A stretch of DNA of 64,000 nucleotides from Enterobacter sp. kpr-6 (GTDB lineage Bacteria; Pseudomonadota; Gammaproteobacteria; Enterobacterales; Enterobacteriaceae), in contig NZ_FOYH01000002.1 in the NCBI RefSeq assembly GCF_900116015.1, positions 271,163 through 335,162 of the forward strand. Reading direction: 5' to 3'. Under the pieces are notes generated by a model that was not told where the DNA came from, made no database searches, and saw only the letters and a list, made by a program, of their open reading frames with translations. This document shows positions 61,153 through 64,000 of the stretch, piece by piece. The translations under genes and the position numbers were made by a program. Each line of letters begins with the position of its first letter. Within the stretch, counting starts at the first letter, position 1.

Positions 61153-62436
61153 TTGAACACATTTTCGGTTTCCCGTCTGACGCTGGCACTGGCTTTTGGC
61201 GTGACACTGACTGCATGCAGCTCAACGCCACCGGACCAGCTTCCTTCCACACAAACTGCGCCTGGCACCGCCGCGCGCCCGGTTCTGTCTGGTAATGAAG
61301 CGCAGAATTTTGTGCAGACGCACTACTTTGCGTCGAAAGATGCCAATGCCGCCCCATGGAATCCGTCCGCGATTCGCCTGCCTGCGCAGCCGAATTTCGT
61401 TGTCGGCCCGGCGGGTGGTCAGGGTGTGACGCACACCACCATTCAGGCTGCGGTTGATGCCGCCATCAATAAACACACCAGCGAGCGTCAGTACATCGCC
61501 ATCCAGCCGGGTGAATATGAAGGCACGGTATATGTTCCGGCCGCACCGGGCAGCGTGACTATTTATGGTCTGGGCGAGAAAGCCATTGATGTGAAAATTG
61601 GTCTGGCCATCGATTCTGAAATTGACGGCACCACCTGGCGTCGCCTGGTCAACCCGGCCGGGAAATATATGCCTGGCAAACCCGCCTGGTACATGTTCGA
61701 CTCCTGCCAGAGCAAGCGTAGCGCGACAGTGGGCGTGATGTGCTCAGCGGTATTCTGGTCGCAAAACAACGGTCTGCAATTGCAGAACCTGACCATCCAG
61801 AACAGCCTCGGCGACAGCGTCGATGCGGGGAATCACCAGGCGGTGGCGCTGCGCAGCGATGGTGATAAAGTGCAGCTTAACAAGGTTAACCTGCTTGGCC
61901 GTCAGAACACCTTCTTCGTGACCAACAGCAGCGTGGATAACACCCTGCGTAACGATCGCCAGACCCGCACGCTGGTAACTGACAGCTATGTTGAAGGCGA
62001 CGTGGATCTGGTCGCTGGTCGCGGCGCGGTGGTCTTTGATAAGACCGATTTCCGCGTAGTGAACTCGCGCACTCAGCAGGAAGGCTACGTGTTTGCCCCG
62101 GCAACGCTGGCGAACGTCTACTATGGCTTCCTCGCAGTGAACAGCACCTTTACCGCTGCCGGTGACGGTGTGGCGCAACTGGGTCGTTCACTGGATGTGG
62201 ATTCAGCGACTAACGGTCAGGTTGTGATCCGCGACAGCATGATCAACGAAGGCTTTAACATGGCGAAACCATGGGGTGCAGCAGCAGGTAGCCAGCGCGC
62301 GTTTGCCGGGAATACCGGTTCGGTGGACGATAAAGGAAACGTGACGCGTGACCTGAACGACGCCAGCTTTAACCGTATGTGGGAGTTCAACAACCGCGGC
62401 GTAGGCAGCCAGGTTGTGGCAGAGCCGAAGAAGTAA
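61153..62436 (+). CDS. ybhC: Outer-membrane lipoprotein YbhC (pectinesterase-like acyl-CoA thioesterase)
   Basis: 427 residues. It has a lipoprotein signal peptide with lipobox LTAC and the right-handed beta-helix of carbohydrate esterase family 8 (GTVYVPAAPGSVTIYG, QNTFFVTNS, VEGDVDLVAGRGAVVFDKTDF). E. coli YbhC binds the outer membrane and has weak thioesterase activity but no proven pectinesterase activity. It uses a TTG start, as inferred from the conserved MNTFSVSRL N-terminus. Palindromic repeat copy 8 follows. Confidence 0.94.
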   Translation: MNTFSVSRLTLALAFGVTLTACSSTPPDQLPSTQTAPGTAARPVLSGNEAQNFVQTHYFASKDANAAPWNPSAIRLPAQPNFVVGPAGGQGVTHTTIQAAVDAAINKHTSERQYIAIQPGEYEGTVYVPAAPGSVTIYGLGEKAIDVKIGLAIDSEIDGTTWRRLVNPAGKYMPGKPAWYMFDSCQSKRSATVGVMCSAVFWSQNNGLQLQNLTIQNSLGDSVDAGNHQAVALRSDGDKVQLNKVNLLGRQNTFFVTNSSVDNTLRNDRQTRTLVTDSYVEGDVDLVAGRGAVVFDKTDFRVVNSRTQQEGYVFAPATLANVYYGFLAVNSTFTAAGDGVAQLGRSLDVDSATNGQVVIRDSMINEGFNMAKPWGAAAGSQRAFAGNTGSVDDKGNVTRDLNDASFNRMWEFNNRGVGSQVVAEPKK

Positions 62437-62447
62437 TTTTTTAGGTT

Positions 62448-62641
62448 CACCCTCACCCCGGCCCTCTCCCTCAGGGAGAGGGAGAAAAGCATCACCCTCA
62501 CTCCGACTCTCTGACTGAGTGAGAGGGGGAAAGCAACACCCTCACTCCGACTCTCTCGTTGAGGGATAGGGGGAAAAGCAAGCCCTCACCCCGAGCTCGA
62601 TCTGTTCCCTCTCCCTCAGGGAAAGGGTTAGGGTGAGGGTG
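62448..62641. repeat. Palindromic intergenic repeat, copy 8 (expanded)
   Basis: One good left unit CCCTCACCCCGGCCCTCTCCC is followed by degraded tandem units (CCCTCACTCCGACTCTCTGACTG, CCCTCACTCCGACTCTCTCGTTG). A linker with CTCGATCTGTTCC leads to a right unit ending GGTTAGGGTGAGGG. In the convergent ybhC/pgl gap. Confidence 0.9.
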
Positions 62642-62647
62642 ACCTTT

Positions 62648-63643
62648 TTAGTACGCGTTCACCACCACCCACATCGGGCCTTCGCCTACCGCATAACGTC
62701 CCTTCTCTTCTAACAGCCCCTGCACGCCCTGAATTTCATACAGCGCGATATGGTGCGATTTCTGTCCGGCTGCAATCAGGAACTTACCGCTGTGATCAAC
62801 GTTAAAGCCGCGCGGCTGCGTTTCGGTCGGCTGATGGCCTTCCACTGCCAGCACGCTGCCATCTTCGGAGACGCTGAAGACGGTGATTACGCTCGCCGTG
62901 CGGTCGCAGGCGTAGAGATGGCGTCCGTCCGGGGTGATGTGGATATCGGCCGCCCAGCGGGTGTCCATGAATCCGGCAGGCATCATATCCAGCGTCTGCA
63001 CGCATTCGATCTGCCCGTGCGGGTTGCTCAGTTGCCAGACGTCCACGCTGCTGTTCAGTTCGTTCACGCAGTAGGCGTACTGTTCATTCGGATGGAAAGC
63101 AATGTGACGCGGACCGGCACCTTCCACGGTGGTCACTTCGCCCGGCTCCTGCGCGGTCAGCTTGCCGTCATTGCCCAGGGTAAACAGGCAGATACGGTCC
63201 TGCTTCAGGGCGGGGACCCACAGTGTGCGGTTGTCCGGGGAGATATTCGCCGAGTGGCAGCCTTCCAGCCCTTCAACCACTTCTACCGTTTCACCCGGTA
63301 AACCGTCATCCAGACGCGTCACGCTCACACAGCCTGCGTTATAGGAACCGCTGAACAGGAAACGCCCGCTGTGGTCGGTGGAAATGTGCGTCGGGCTGCC
63401 CGGCAGTGGCGCTTCGGCGGTGAAGGTCAGCGCGCCATCTTCCGGAGAGATACGGTAGGCCAGCACGCGAAACTCCGGGCGCACGCCAACGTAGAGAAAG
63501 CGCTTGTCCGGGCTTACGACCATCGGCTGCACCTGGCCTGGCACATCAACGACCTGAACCAGCGTCAGCGTGCCTTCCGGGTTCAGACGCCAGACGTGGA
63601 TTTGCTGGCTTTCCGGGCTGGCGGTATAAACGGTTTGTTTCAT
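62648..63643 (-). CDS. pgl: 6-phosphogluconolactonase Pgl (YbhE)
   Basis: 331 residues, E. coli length, a seven-bladed beta-propeller of the cycloisomerase-2 family. The repeated blade motifs include [45 protein letters not shown] and [23 protein letters not shown]. It hydrolyses 6-phosphogluconolactone in the pentose phosphate pathway. The start at 63643 ([15 protein letters not shown]) is preferred over a much longer in-frame reading toward ybhA. Divergent from ybhA. Confidence 0.96.
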   Translation of the reverse strand: MKQTVYTASPESQQIHVWRLNPEGTLTLVQVVDVPGQVQPMVVSPDKRFLYVGVRPEFRVLAYRISPEDGALTFTAEAPLPGSPTHISTDHSGRFLFSGSYNAGCVSVTRLDDGLPGETVEVVEGLEGCHSANISPDNRTLWVPALKQDRICLFTLGNDGKLTAQEPGEVTTVEGAGPRHIAFHPNEQYAYCVNELNSSVDVWQLSNPHGQIECVQTLDMMPAGFMDTRWAADIHITPDGRHLYACDRTASVITVFSVSEDGSVLAVEGHQPTETQPRGFNVDHSGKFLIAAGQKSHHIALYEIQGVQGLLEEKGRYAVGEGPMWVVVNAY

Positions 63644-63794
63644 GAATACTCCTTTCATCACAAAGCGGTGAAGTAAAATACCAGGATAGTCTTTTTTAAC
63701 GGTGAATGCTGAGTTTCTGCGCGCGGATTTTGCCCGACGCCCCGACGGGTGTACCATTCCGCCAGTAAAATTCTCACTTACTATGGAATACGAC

Positions 63795-64000
63795 ATGACC
63801 CCGCGAGTTATTGCTCTGGATTTAGACGGCACCCTGCTGACCCCCGCCAAAACCCTGTTACCCGCTTCACTTAACGCACTGGCTCGCGCAAAAGAGGCCG
63901 GGTTTTTGCCGGTCATTGTTACTGGTCGGCATCATGTTGCTATTCATCCTTTTTATCAGGCACTGGCTCTCGATACACCTGCAATTTGTTGTAATGGCAC
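63795..64000 (+). CDS. ybhA: HAD-type phosphatase YbhA, N-terminal part
   Basis: The first 68 codons of a Cof-type HAD phosphatase, cut by the right edge. Motif I is [11 protein letters not shown] with nucleophile Asp near residue 9; motif II is [15 protein letters not shown]. coli YbhA is a 272-residue enzyme active on pyridoxal phosphate and several sugar phosphates. Start [11 protein letters not shown] after a weak SD, divergent from pgl. Confidence 0.93.
   Translation, partial: MTPRVIALDLDGTLLTPAKTLLPASLNALARAKEAGFLPVIVTGRHHVAIHPFYQALALDTPAICCNG

Overview
The window is a chromosomal segment from a member of the Enterobacteriaceae close to Enterobacter, Leclercia or Kosakonia. The gene order follows the E. 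coli ybiR-moa-bio-pgl region, with proteins of nearly the same length as their E. coli counterparts but clearly diverged. It carries an ERIC element and a second, very abundant family of intergenic palindromic repeats. Genus is inferred; no rRNA or other species marker is present. No tRNA, rRNA, CRISPR array, transposase or integrase was seen.

Layout. 1-3137: a minus-strand tripartite efflux operon (HlyD-type adaptor, 14-TM MFS pump, outer-membrane lipoprotein cut by the window edge). 3239-5109: ybiR-mntR and the divergent small gene mntS, with manganese-type operator palindromes. 5387-15598: opgE, ompX, an ERIC repeat, rhtA, dps, the glutamine uptake operon glnHPQ (sigma-54/NtrC type promoter), the mechanosensitive channel ybiO and the rRNA methyltransferase rlmF. 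15930-23766: a five-gene operon of unrecognised function, holding a HerA/VirB4-type ATPase with a Ser/Thr/Gly linker, three small proteins and an Hsp70-like ATPase. It sits where E. coli has mcbA-fiu-ybiX. 23990-28068: ybiI, ybiJ, ybiB and dinG. 28197-32151: a 6-phospho-alpha-glucosidase, PTS and GntR cassette in the dinG-rhlE gap. 32392-43922: rhlE, cecR and the ybhGFSR drug exporter, then ybhQ, ybhP, clsB, ybhN and ybhL. 43981-47928: moaABCDE behind a molybdenum-cofactor riboswitch, and yvcK.

48174-51715 is a compact lipid A modification locus (eptA, PmrA-like regulator, PmrB-like sensor). On the opposite strand it also encodes a 29-residue single-span peptide resembling PmrR. Textbook PmrA boxes lie in front of both eptA and this small ORF. 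52032-54149 is uvrB with its LexA box, followed by a 764-bp gap with DnaA-box-like sites and an orphan LivF/UrtE-like ABC ATPase. 55482-60498 is the complete biotin regulon bioDCFB/bioA around a BirA operator. 60562-64000: ybhB, ybhC, pgl and the start of ybhA.

The core genes are housekeeping: metal homeostasis, envelope, nitrogen uptake, DNA repair, Moco and biotin synthesis. Accessory modules are slotted between them: the efflux operon, the HerA/Hsp70 operon, the GH4/PTS cassette, eptA-pmrAB-pmrR and the orphan ABC ATPase. Most junctions with accessory modules carry copies of the palindromic repeat. The HerA/Hsp70 operon is the best candidate for an undescribed system; the pmrR-like ORF with its PmrA box is the most specific small discovery.
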